From assembly GCF_900114375.1 (NCBI RefSeq), contig NZ_FOSV01000001.1:124001-188000 (forward strand): a stretch of 64,000 nt of DNA, given 5' to 3'. Source of the DNA: Methylorubrum salsuginis (GTDB taxonomy: Bacteria > Pseudomonadota > Alphaproteobacteria > Rhizobiales > Beijerinckiaceae). The notes beneath the pieces were generated by a model. The model had not been told where the DNA came from and did no database searches. It was given only the letters and a program-made list of their open reading frames with translations. Position 1 is the stretch's first letter. Each line of letters opens with the position of its first letter. Below are positions 38,369 to 46,213 of the stretch, piece after piece. The position numbers and the translations under genes were made by a program.

Positions 38369-39271
38369 TCAGACGATTCCTTCGATGCTGCGCAGCGCCG
38401 GGACCATGAAGTCGATGAAGGCCCGGACGACCGGCCTCATGAACTTCGTGGGCGGATAGGTCAGGAACAGCTCGCTCGCCCGGACCTCGTCCTGGGGCAG
38501 GACGCGGACGAGGCGGCCCGATGCCAGGTGATCGGCCACGAGCAGGTGCTGCGCGGTGCCGATGCCGCGGCCGGCTTCGAGGGCGCCGACGAGCACCTGG
38601 GGGTTGTTGGTCGTGAGAACGGGATGCGCCTGCACCTCCGTCGTCGACCGCCCGCGGCAGAGGGTGATCGTGCCCTGGCGAGACAGGATCGTGGTCGAGA
38701 CGATCAGCCCGTGGCGCGCGAGGTCGCAGCGGCTCCGGGGCGTCCCGTTCCGCGCGAGATAGTCGGGCGACGCGACCAGCAGGCGCCGGCTCGCTCCGAT
38801 GCGCCGCACGATCAGGTCCTGCGCCTCGGGCCGACCGACGCGCAGGGCGAGATCGATATCGGCCTCGATCAGATTGATCGCGCGGTCTTCGAGCGTCAGC
38901 GAGACCCTCACGGCGGGGTGACGGCCCTGGAAGTCGAAGACGATCCGGCTCAGATGGCGCTCCCCGACGCAGACGGGGCCGTGGATGTGCAGATCGCCCG
39001 TGATCGCGCCGGCGCCGCCGCGGACATCCTCGATGGCGGCATCGATGGTCGAGAGCGCGCCGCTCGTCGCCTCGTAGAGCACGCGCCCCTGCTCGCTGAG
39101 CCGCATCGCGCGGGAGCTTCGCTGCAGGAGGCACGCCCCCAGCTGCCCTTCGAGGTCGCGCAGGATCTTGCTGACGGCGGGCTGCGAGATGCCGAGGTCG
39201 CGGGCAGCGGCGGTCATGGAGCCGCGCTCGACGACGCGGACGAAGACCCGCAGGGCGGAGACGGCGTTCAT
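38369..39271 (-). CDS. LysR-family transcriptional regulator
   Basis: A 300-residue LysR regulator of the CrgA/DntR-like type. The helix-turn-helix (VFVRVVERGSMTAAARDLGI and SQPAVSKILRDLE) is followed by an effector domain from residue 90 (GDLHIHGPVCVGERHLSRIV). It is divergent from the alpha/beta hydrolase gene, with 97 bp between starts, and probably controls it. Confidence 0.9.
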   Translation of the reverse strand: MNAVSALRVFVRVVERGSMTAAARDLGISQPAVSKILRDLEGQLGACLLQRSSRAMRLSEQGRVLYEATSGALSTIDAAIEDVRGGAGAITGDLHIHGPVCVGERHLSRIVFDFQGRHPAVRVSLTLEDRAINLIEADIDLALRVGRPEAQDLIVRRIGASRRLLVASPDYLARNGTPRSRCDLARHGLIVSTTILSRQGTITLCRGRSTTEVQAHPVLTTNNPQVLVGALEAGRGIGTAQHLLVADHLASGRLVRVLPQDEVRASELFLTYPPTKFMRPVVRAFIDFMVPALRSIEGIV

Positions 39272-39368
39272 CGATAACCACGGGTTATGGAAACCATGCC
39301 CCCGCCACCGATAGTCGGAGTCGCGGAAATCATCAAACTCGCGCCGTCGAAACCGATGGAGCAGGCCC

Positions 39369-40316
39369 GTGACTCTCGGACGTCGAACCCTTCTGCTCGG
39401 CGCGATGGCCGGCTCCCTGCTGCCGCGAAGGCGGGCGCTGGCGGAGAGCGCTCCGGACCGCGAGGCGGAGGCTGCGCCGCTGCCGCCGGGCGGTCGCCGT
39501 CGCTTCATCGAGGCCAACGGCATCCGGCTCCACGCCGTCACCCTCGGCAAGGGCCCGCCGGTCGTCCTGCTGCACGGCTGGCCGCAGACCTGGTTCGCGT
39601 GGCGCGAGACGATGGAGCGGCTATCCGGCTCCTTCACCCTCATTGCCCCGGACCTTCGCGGCATCGGCCTCTCCGAGCGGACCGTAGCGGGCTACGACAA
39701 GCGCACGCTCGCCGCCGACATCGCGGCGCTGATCGTCGAGGCGGCCGGTGGCCGGGCCCATGTCGTCGGCCACGACATGGGCGGGAAGGTCGCCTTCGCC
39801 CTGGCCTACCTGCATCCCGAGCGCGTCGAGCGGCTCGTCCTGGTCGATTGCGCGGTGCCCGGCACCGAGAGCGGCGACGCCCTGCACGGCGGCGCCTGGC
39901 ACTACGGCTTCCACATGGCGCCCGGATTTCCCGAGCTGCTCACGGAAGGCCGCGAGCGCGACTACATCCGCGCGCAGATCAAGGCGTGGTCGCACCGTCA
40001 GGATGCGGTGACGGAGGCGGCGATCACGGAATATGCGCGGCACTACGCGACGCCCGGCGGCATGACGGCCGGCTTCAACCTCTACCGCGCCCTGCCGGAC
40101 GATGCCGCGCTCGCCGCATCGTTCGGCCGGCGCAGGCTCGACATGCCCGTGCTGACGATCGGCGGTCGCCACAGCGTCGGGGACCGTCTCGCCGCCGCGA
40201 TGCGGCCGCGGGCGACACGGCTGGAAAGCCTCGTCGCCGAGGGGAGCGGACATTTCGTGGCCGAGGAAGAGCCGGCGTTCTTCTGCGAACAGGTCGGCCG
40301 GTTTCTCTCGGCATAG
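39369..40316 (+). CDS. Exported alpha/beta hydrolase (epoxide hydrolase-like)
   Basis: A 315-residue protein. MTLGRRTLLLGAMAGSLLP is a twin-arginine-like leader, so it may act in the periplasm. Fold motifs: oxyanion HGWPQTW, APDLRGIG and nucleophile elbow VVGHDMGGKVAF. The Asp nucleophile (rather than Ser) points to the epoxide hydrolase/haloalkane dehalogenase branch. The catalytic His is in EGSGHFVAEE. The start is GTG 39369. Its TAG stop (40314-40316) coincides with the start of a palindromic repeat. Confidence 0.88.
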   Translation: MTLGRRTLLLGAMAGSLLPRRRALAESAPDREAEAAPLPPGGRRRFIEANGIRLHAVTLGKGPPVVLLHGWPQTWFAWRETMERLSGSFTLIAPDLRGIGLSERTVAGYDKRTLAADIAALIVEAAGGRAHVVGHDMGGKVAFALAYLHPERVERLVLVDCAVPGTESGDALHGGAWHYGFHMAPGFPELLTEGRERDYIRAQIKAWSHRQDAVTEAAITEYARHYATPGGMTAGFNLYRALPDDAALAASFGRRRLDMPVLTIGGRHSVGDRLAAAMRPRATRLESLVAEGSGHFVAEEEPAFFCEQVGRFLSA

Positions 40317-40362
40317 AGCATCGGCCCGAAAGGTGGGAACCGACTTCGGACAAGGCCGATGC
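40316..40362 (+). repeat. Palindromic repeat copy between convergent genes
   Basis: GAGCATCGGCCCGAAAGGTG ... CAAGGCCGATGC, a variant lacking one inner pair (CGACTTCGG). It abuts the stop codon of the hydrolase gene, which reads TAG-AGCATCGG across the boundary, and lies 29 bp from the end of the convergent inhibitor-like gene. Confidence 0.82.
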
Positions 40363-40390
40363 GGAGCCGGCCGGGCGTGGACTCGATGCC

Positions 40391-41233
40391 CTACGGCTCC
40401 ACCTTCCGGAGCACTAGCGTCACCCCGACATCCGGGTCGCGGCGCCAGCGGCCGTCCGGGAGGGCGACGAGGTTCACCGCGTGGCCGCGGCGGGCCTTGA
40501 GGGTCAGGTGGCCGGCGGCGAAGCGCCAGCCGGTCGGATCGAACACCGTGATCCCGCTGTCGCGGCAGCCGGGCAGGAGGCGGACCGGCGCCATCTCCTT
40601 GGCCGCCGCATCCGGCGGCGACAATTCGAGGCGGCAGATGTCCTTCTGCGTGGCGCGGTCGAGGGCGTAGAGGCCCGGCGCCGGGCCCTCCGGCGGCGGC
40701 GCGGGGGCGGCGGCCGGCTCCGTCGCGGCGGCGGGTGAGACCGGGGACGCGGGCGTCTCGGAGGCCGGGCGCATGGCGGCGATCTGAAGGGGCACGAGGC
40801 TGTAGCGCTCGCCGCTCCCGGCGGTGGCGCCGAGGCTGCGCCCGTCGGGCTCGCGGGTGAAGGCGAGGATCGGGCGGACATTGGTATCGACGAGGCGGAT
40901 GCCGTCCTCGGCATAGAGCCAGCCGGCGATGCCGGCCATCACCGGCAGCGCCCGGCGGCAGCCCGCGGGGAAGCGTACGATCCGGCCGGCCGGGCCGCTG
41001 TCGGCCGAGAGCGTCAGCACGCAGCGCCGTTGCCCGCCCGCGATGGCGAGGTCCCAGCTCCCGGCCGCCCCGGCCAGGGTGTCGGGCAAGGTCGCAGGCA
41101 GGGCGGAGGGCAAGGGGGCGGGCGTCCCGCTATCGGGCGGCGGCGCGGTCTCCTGCGCCGCGGCGGCGAGCGGCAGGAGGGCGACGAGGGCGAGGGACGC
41201 GGAGCGCAGGCGCGGCACTTCGAAAAGCCTCAT
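40391..41233 (-). CDS. Secreted protein with two AprI/Inh protease-inhibitor domains
   Basis: A 280-residue exported protein. MRLFEVPRLRSASLALVALL gives a signal peptide. Two repeats match the AprI/Inh metalloprotease inhibitor fold: AGSWDLAIAGGQRRCVLTLS with GCRRALPVMAGIAGW (residues 50-120), and GLYALDRATQKDICRLELS with LLPGCRDSGITVFDPTGW (residues 190-270). Each has the Cys pair that forms the family disulfide. Ala/Pro linkers separate them. ATG 41233 overlaps the upstream stop (ATGA), so it is coupled to the hydroxyacid dehydrogenase gene. Confidence 0.8.
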   Translation of the reverse strand: MRLFEVPRLRSASLALVALLPLAAAAQETAPPPDSGTPAPLPSALPATLPDTLAGAAGSWDLAIAGGQRRCVLTLSADSGPAGRIVRFPAGCRRALPVMAGIAGWLYAEDGIRLVDTNVRPILAFTREPDGRSLGATAGSGERYSLVPLQIAAMRPASETPASPVSPAAATEPAAAPAPPPEGPAPGLYALDRATQKDICRLELSPPDAAAKEMAPVRLLPGCRDSGITVFDPTGWRFAAGHLTLKARRGHAVNLVALPDGRWRRDPDVGVTLVLRKVEP

Positions 41234-42231
41234 CGGGGGCCCGGAACGGGCGTCTCGGGCACTGGGGTCTCGGGCAAGGGCGTCTCGGGAACGGGGGTCG
41301 GCGGCGCCTTCCCCTCGAACCACGCGAACAGGTTGTCGGTCAGGAGCCGGCCCATCGCCGCCCGGGTGTAGTGGGAGCCGGAGCCGACATGCGGCAGCAG
41401 CACGGTGTTGTCGAGGGCGGCGAGAGCGTCCGGCACGTGCGGCTCGTTCTCGAACACGTCGAGCCCGGCGCCCAGGATGGTGCCGGCCTGGAGCGCGGCG
41501 GTCAGCGCCGCCTCGTCGATCACGCTGCCGCGGGCGATGTTGATCACGATGCCCTCCGGCCCGAGCGCCTCCAGGACCGCGGCATCGACGATCCCCTTGG
41601 TCTCCGGCCCGCCGGGGGCGGCGACGATCAGGATGTCGCTCGCTTGCGCCAGCCCGATCAGGCTGTCGTGATAGGCATAATCCACGTCCTGCGGCGTGCG
41701 GCCGTGATAGGCGACCGCCACGCCGAAGGCGTCGAGCCGCGTCGCGATGGCCCGGCCGATCCGGCCGAGGCCGAGGATGCCGGCCCGGCGCTCGCGCAGG
41801 CTGGTGGTCAGCGGGAAGCTCGCCTGCCGCCAGCGGCCCTCGCGCAGGTAGCGGTCGCCCTGCGGGATGCGCCGCACCGTGGCGAGCAGGAGGCCCAGCG
41901 CGAGGTCGGCCACCTCGTCGGAGAGCACGTCGGGGGTGTGGGTGACGCAGACGCCGCGGCGCGCGGCCTCCGCGACGTCGATGGTGTCGTAGCCGACGCC
42001 GAAGCTCGACACGATCTCGAGCTTGGGCAACCGGTCGAACAGGGCGGCATCGATCGGGGTCATCGCGCCGACGGCCAGCCCCCGGATACGCGGTCCTACC
42101 TCGGATAGGAACGCGTCGCGGTCGGGCGCCGCCTCCAGCCGGTGCAGGCGGAAGCGGGCCGAGAGACGCTCGGCCACGTCCGGCCGGGTCTGGCGGATCA
42201 GCAGGATCTCGGGCGTGTCGTCGGATGTCAC
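41230..42231 (-). CDS. D-2-hydroxyacid dehydrogenase (hydroxypyruvate/glyoxylate reductase type)
   Basis: A 333-residue NAD(P)-dependent dehydrogenase. The nucleotide-binding loop GILGLGRIGRAIA and the catalytic Arg (NIARGSVIDE), Glu (DVFENEPHVP) and His (VLLPHVGSGS) are all present. In methylotroph-like bacteria such enzymes reduce hydroxypyruvate or glyoxylate. The end is unusual: the last 20 residues are a PVPETP-type proline repeat from a tandem 18-bp DNA repeat at about 41235-41300. Start GTG 42231 (VTSDDTPEILLIRQ) gives the usual N-terminus. Confidence 0.88.
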   Translation of the reverse strand: MTSDDTPEILLIRQTRPDVAERLSARFRLHRLEAAPDRDAFLSEVGPRIRGLAVGAMTPIDAALFDRLPKLEIVSSFGVGYDTIDVAEAARRGVCVTHTPDVLSDEVADLALGLLLATVRRIPQGDRYLREGRWRQASFPLTTSLRERRAGILGLGRIGRAIATRLDAFGVAVAYHGRTPQDVDYAYHDSLIGLAQASDILIVAAPGGPETKGIVDAAVLEALGPEGIVINIARGSVIDEAALTAALQAGTILGAGLDVFENEPHVPDALAALDNTVLLPHVGSGSHYTRAAMGRLLTDNLFAWFEGKAPPTPVPETPLPETPVPETPVPGPR

Positions 42232-42332
42232 CCGGGCATCTCCCGCCGTTTTTACGCGTCCTGCCGGAGTATCTTCGCGCCGGGCGGCGGTCCAGCGCGG
42301 GTTGTCCCTTCCTTTGCGGGGAGGGGATCGCC

Positions 42333-44273
42333 CTATTCGGCGGCCTGCCGCACCGCCTCCGGCGCCGCCCGCGCCTGCTCCAGCGCGGCGCCCAGCGCGT
42401 CGCCCAGCGAGGTGACGAGGCGGTCGGCGGCGATCTGGCGGCGCAGGCGCCCGAGGGAGGCCGGATCGCGCTCGCGCCAGAAGCCGACCATCACGCTCAC
42501 CCCCGGCACCGCTTGGCGGGCACGGCGAAGGGTCAGGCGGATCTGCGACAGGCTGATCGGGTCGAGATAGGAGAAGCAGATCATCGCCGGCCGCTCCTCC
42601 GGCGTCAGGTCCCGCAGCGCGTCCCGCGACACCGCCCGCGCGGTGAGCCCGTGGCGGGTCAGGGTCTGGGCCAGCATCAGGGTGGCGGCCTCGTCGAAGG
42701 CGCCGCCGCTCGTCACGCACAGAACCGGCGTCGCGACGCGCCATGCGGGCGCCAGATCCTCGGGCCGCAGCACGATAGCGGCGTCGCTGCGGTCCGGCCC
42801 GACGGCGGCAAACGCCGCCTCCGCCTCGGCGCTGGCGGTTTTCTGGCGCCGGCCGAGGAACGGCAGGCCGCGGGCCCGCACCTGCCCGAGCGTCTCGACC
42901 ACCGCGCGCACGCTCGATCCCACCTGCCCCTGCCGCTCCCGGTCGAGGCTGCCGCGGGCGGCGTCCCCCTGCGCCATCCGCAGGGAGGCCAGCACCACCT
43001 CGTCGTAGTAGGTGACGAGCGCGCGCTCCTTCAGGAACAGCCGCCCCTGCTCGATCGCCTCGTCGGGATCGCCCGCCAGCATGCGCTGGTAGAAGATTTC
43101 CTGGGGCCCGAGCGCGGGCCGGTCGCCGAGGATCACGTCGAGGAACCAGAGCCGTTCGACATGGCGCCCGAGCACCACGAGGCAGACGGTGAGCGGGGTG
43201 GCGAGCAGAAGGCCGATCGGCCCCCACAGGAAGGTCCAGATCGTGGCGGCCAGGATCACCGCCATCGGCGAGATGCCGGTGGAGTGGCCGTAGAGCAGCG
43301 GCTCGACCACGTGGCCGGCGATCGGCTCGACCACGACGAACAGGATCGCGACCTGGATCGCCATCGACCAGCCGGGATCGACCGCGACCGCGATGGCGAG
43401 CGGCAGCACCGCGCTGATGACCGCGCCGATATAGGGCACGAACCGCGCGATGCCGGCGATGACGCCGAACAGGATCGGGCTCGGAACGCCGATGGCCCAG
43501 AGCCCGAAGCCGATCACCACGCCGAAGGCGAGGTTGAGGGCGAGCTGCGCGAGAAAAAACCGGCTGAGGCGGCCGGTGGCGTCGTCGATCGCCGCCGTCG
43601 TGCGGCGCAGGTCGCTCGAGCCGGCGAGCCGGATCGCGCGGTTCCGCAGGTCTTCCCGCTGGAGCAGGATGAAGATCGTGAACAGCAGGATCAGGCCGAG
43701 GGTCGCCAGCGGATGCAGCACACCGCCCGCCACCGAGCCCAGCGTCTTCAGCACGCCGGAGCGCGGCGCGTGGATCTCGACCTGCATCGGCCGCTCGGCC
43801 GTGCCGAGCCGGGCCTCGTCCGCGCTCTCGGGGGTCGGCGGCTGCAATTCCTTGCCGATCTCCTCGGCCATGTCGAAGAAGCCGGAGAAGGTATCCGACA
43901 GCCCGCCGCGCTCGGCGGTTGCCGTGCGCAAGGCGGTGATCTTGTCGCGCAGGGTGATGGAGTAGCGCGGCAGGTCGGTGGCGAGCTGGGCCGCCTCGCG
44001 GGCGATCAGCCCGCCGACCGCGGCCAGGATGCCGAAGGCCAGCAGAACCACGACCAGCACGGCCGCCGCCCGCGGCACCCGGAGGCGCCGCAGGGCCCGC
44101 ACCGCCGGCAGCAGAACGAAGCTGAGCAGGATGGCGAGCGCCACCGGCACGAGGATGTCGCGGCCGAGATAGAGGGAGCCGGCCAGCGTCACGACGAGGA
44201 GCAGCGAGGCGAGCGCCGTCACCACCGGCAGCGCCCGCCGCATCAGGCGCGCCGTGACCGGATCCTCGCTCAT
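42333..44273 (-). CDS. AI-2E (YdiK/PerM-like) transporter with a soluble C-terminal extension
   Basis: A 646-residue protein. Residues 1-370 form the AI-2E family membrane domain with about eight segments (for example ILVPVALAILLSFVLLPAVR, GVIAGIARFVPYIGAVISAV, GPIGLLLATPLTVCLVVLG). Typical members stop near 350-400. Here about 270 soluble residues follow, including VLCVTSGGAFDEAATLML and PAMICFSYLDPISLSQIRL. These resemble a cobalamin-binding-like Rossmann fold but lack the DxHxxG histidine motif. Substrate and the role of the extension are unknown. The CheY-like gene is 31 bp upstream on the same strand. Confidence 0.85.
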   Translation of the reverse strand: MSEDPVTARLMRRALPVVTALASLLLVVTLAGSLYLGRDILVPVALAILLSFVLLPAVRALRRLRVPRAAAVLVVVLLAFGILAAVGGLIAREAAQLATDLPRYSITLRDKITALRTATAERGGLSDTFSGFFDMAEEIGKELQPPTPESADEARLGTAERPMQVEIHAPRSGVLKTLGSVAGGVLHPLATLGLILLFTIFILLQREDLRNRAIRLAGSSDLRRTTAAIDDATGRLSRFFLAQLALNLAFGVVIGFGLWAIGVPSPILFGVIAGIARFVPYIGAVISAVLPLAIAVAVDPGWSMAIQVAILFVVVEPIAGHVVEPLLYGHSTGISPMAVILAATIWTFLWGPIGLLLATPLTVCLVVLGRHVERLWFLDVILGDRPALGPQEIFYQRMLAGDPDEAIEQGRLFLKERALVTYYDEVVLASLRMAQGDAARGSLDRERQGQVGSSVRAVVETLGQVRARGLPFLGRRQKTASAEAEAAFAAVGPDRSDAAIVLRPEDLAPAWRVATPVLCVTSGGAFDEAATLMLAQTLTRHGLTARAVSRDALRDLTPEERPAMICFSYLDPISLSQIRLTLRRARQAVPGVSVMVGFWRERDPASLGRLRRQIAADRLVTSLGDALGAALEQARAAPEAVRQAAE

Positions 44274-44304
44274 GACCGATGCCTCCCGGGCCCTGCGCCC
44301 GCGC

Positions 44305-44679
44305 TCAGGACGTCGCCCCGATCGCCGCGCCGATCTGGCTCAGCAGCTTGGGGAAATCGATCGGTTTCGGATGATAATCGTCGCAGCCGGCCTGGATCGC
44401 CTTGTCGCGGTCGCCCGACATGGCGTGCGCGGTGAGCGCGATGATCGGGATCGCGCGGGTGTCGCCACCGGCCTTCAGGGCACGGGCAGTCGACCAGCCG
44501 TCGAGCACCGGCAGGTTCATGTCGAGCAGGATCACGTCGGGCTGGGCCGCGCGGGCCTGCTGCACGCCGGCCTCGCCGTCATGGGCCAGCACCACCTCGT
44601 AGCCGCGGCGCTTGAGGCGCCGGGACAGGAAGTCCCAGATCTCCTCGTGGTCCTCGACCAGCAGAATCTTGCCCGACAC
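44305..44679 (-). CDS. Single-domain CheY-like response regulator
   Basis: A 124-residue receiver domain only. Acidic pocket GKILLVEDHEEIWDFL, phospho-Asp in VILLDMNLPVLDGW, Thr in IALTAHAM and Lys in YHPKPIDFPKLL. There is no output domain. It is divergent from the pentapeptide and hybrid kinase genes and precedes the AI-2E gene. It may take phosphate from the hybrid kinase at 46214. Confidence 0.92.
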   Translation of the reverse strand: MSGKILLVEDHEEIWDFLSRRLKRRGYEVVLAHDGEAGVQQARAAQPDVILLDMNLPVLDGWSTARALKAGGDTRAIPIIALTAHAMSGDRDKAIQAGCDDYHPKPIDFPKLLSQIGAAIGATS

Positions 44680-44824
44680 GCCCGCCCATCCCCTCTCGCG
44701 CCGCCACGGCGCCCCGCATCAACGCACGGAACGCCCGCCGGGTCGCACAATCGCCGCGGTGCAAGCGTCTCGCCATCCGCCCCCGCCTGCCTGTATCGCT
44801 CAGGTCGGCGGTGCGAGGGGGGAT

Positions 44825-46201
44825 ATGGTGCGGGACGCGGCGGTGCAACATGGCGGGACGGAGGACGATCCGCGCGTCGCCGCCCTGCTGGCGCAGCTCG
44901 GCGCCGGGGCGGCGGTCCTCGACGGAGCGGGCCGGGGCGGGCTCGCCGGAATGCGCCTGGGGCGCGCCGCCCTCGCCCCGCGCATCGAGGCGAACGCCGC
45001 GCCCCGGTGGTGGACCGCCGAGACCGGCGGGCTCGATCTCGGCGGGGCCGACCTCGCGCAAGCAGACCTCGAAGAGACCGACCTGTCGGGCGCCAACCTC
45101 CGGCGGGCGCGGCTGCCCGGCGTGCTCGCCCGCTCGGCCGGCTTCGAGGGCGCCTGCCTGGAGGAGGCGGACTTTTCCGGCGCCGACCTCTCGGGCGCGC
45201 GCTTTCGCGGCGTCGCGGGGGGCCAAGCGGTCTTCGGCGAGGCGATGCTGGAGGATGCCGACTTCTCCGACGCCGTGATGCGCTTCGCGACATTCGGGAA
45301 AGCGCTGCTCGACGGCGCGCGCTTTCCCGGCGCCGACCTGTGGGGCACCGACTTCACCGGGGCCGATGCCGACGATTCCGTGTTCCGCGCCGCCCGGCTC
45401 GACGAGGCGAACCTGTCCGACTGCAACCTGACGGGGGCGGATTTCGAGGGGGCCAGCCTGAAGAAGGCGCGGCTCGTCGGCTCGCGCCTGCGGGGCGCCA
45501 ACCTCGCCGGCTGCCGCCTCGACGGGGCCGACCTGTCGGAGGCGGATTTCTCGCGCACCAGCCTGGTGCGGCTCGATCTGACGACCTGCAAGCTCCACCA
45601 TGCGCGCTTTGCGGGCGCGTGGCTGGAGGGCGTGCGGCTCTCGCACGAGCAACTCGGCGGCGCGGTCGGGGAGGAGGCCGCGGGCGAATACGAGGCGGCG
45701 CAGGCGAGCTACCTGACGCTGGAGCGCAACCTCCAGAGCATCGGCAGCCATGCCGGGGCGAGCTGGGCCTACAAGCGCGGGCGCCGGATGGGCCGCCGCC
45801 ATGCCGGCCAGCAGGCCCGCAAGGCTTTGGCCCGGCGCGATCTGCGGGGAAGCCTCGCCCACGGCTATCGCTGGGTCGCCGACCGCTTCGTCGAGTGGCT
45901 GTGCGATTACGGCGAAAGCCTCTCGCGCATCGCCCGCGCCTTCGCCATCGGCATCGTCCTGTTCGCGGGCGCCTACGGGGCGACCGGAGGGCTGTCGCGG
46001 GAGGGCACGGGCGTGCCCACCTACAATCCCCTCGACCTCGTGAGCTACAGCGCCCTCAACATGCTCACCGCCAACCCGCCGGAGATCGGGGTGAAGCCGG
46101 AGGGGCGCATCACCAACCTGCTCGTCGGCGTGCAGGGCGCCGTCGGCATCGTGCTGATGGGCCTGTTCGGCTTCGTGCTCGGCAACCGGCTGCGGCGCTG
46201 A
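44825..46201 (+). CDS. Pentapeptide-repeat protein with a C-terminal channel-like membrane domain
   Basis: A 458-residue protein. From about residue 70 to 270 it has tandem A(D/N)LxX pentapeptides (LDLGGADLAQADLEETDLSG, GADLSGARF, GANLAGCRLDGADLSEADFS), forming a right-handed quadrilateral helix. A linker follows, then two membrane segments (AFAIGIVLFAGAYGA and VGIVLMGLFGFVLG) with YSALNMLTANPPEIGV between them, where ion channels keep a pore loop. The canonical GYGD filter is absent. Function is unknown. It ends 13 bp before the hybrid kinase start. Confidence 0.85.
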   Translation: MVRDAAVQHGGTEDDPRVAALLAQLGAGAAVLDGAGRGGLAGMRLGRAALAPRIEANAAPRWWTAETGGLDLGGADLAQADLEETDLSGANLRRARLPGVLARSAGFEGACLEEADFSGADLSGARFRGVAGGQAVFGEAMLEDADFSDAVMRFATFGKALLDGARFPGADLWGTDFTGADADDSVFRAARLDEANLSDCNLTGADFEGASLKKARLVGSRLRGANLAGCRLDGADLSEADFSRTSLVRLDLTTCKLHHARFAGAWLEGVRLSHEQLGGAVGEEAAGEYEAAQASYLTLERNLQSIGSHAGASWAYKRGRRMGRRHAGQQARKALARRDLRGSLAHGYRWVADRFVEWLCDYGESLSRIARAFAIGIVLFAGAYGATGGLSREGTGVPTYNPLDLVSYSALNMLTANPPEIGVKPEGRITNLLVGVQGAVGIVLMGLFGFVLGNRLRR

Positions 46202-46213
46202 AGGGGACGGACG

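Noticed and set aside
41235..41300. Short tandem DNA repeat considered as a possible CRISPR fragment
   Set aside because: It is an in-frame 18-bp coding repeat giving PVPETP units at the end of the dehydrogenase, without unique spacers.
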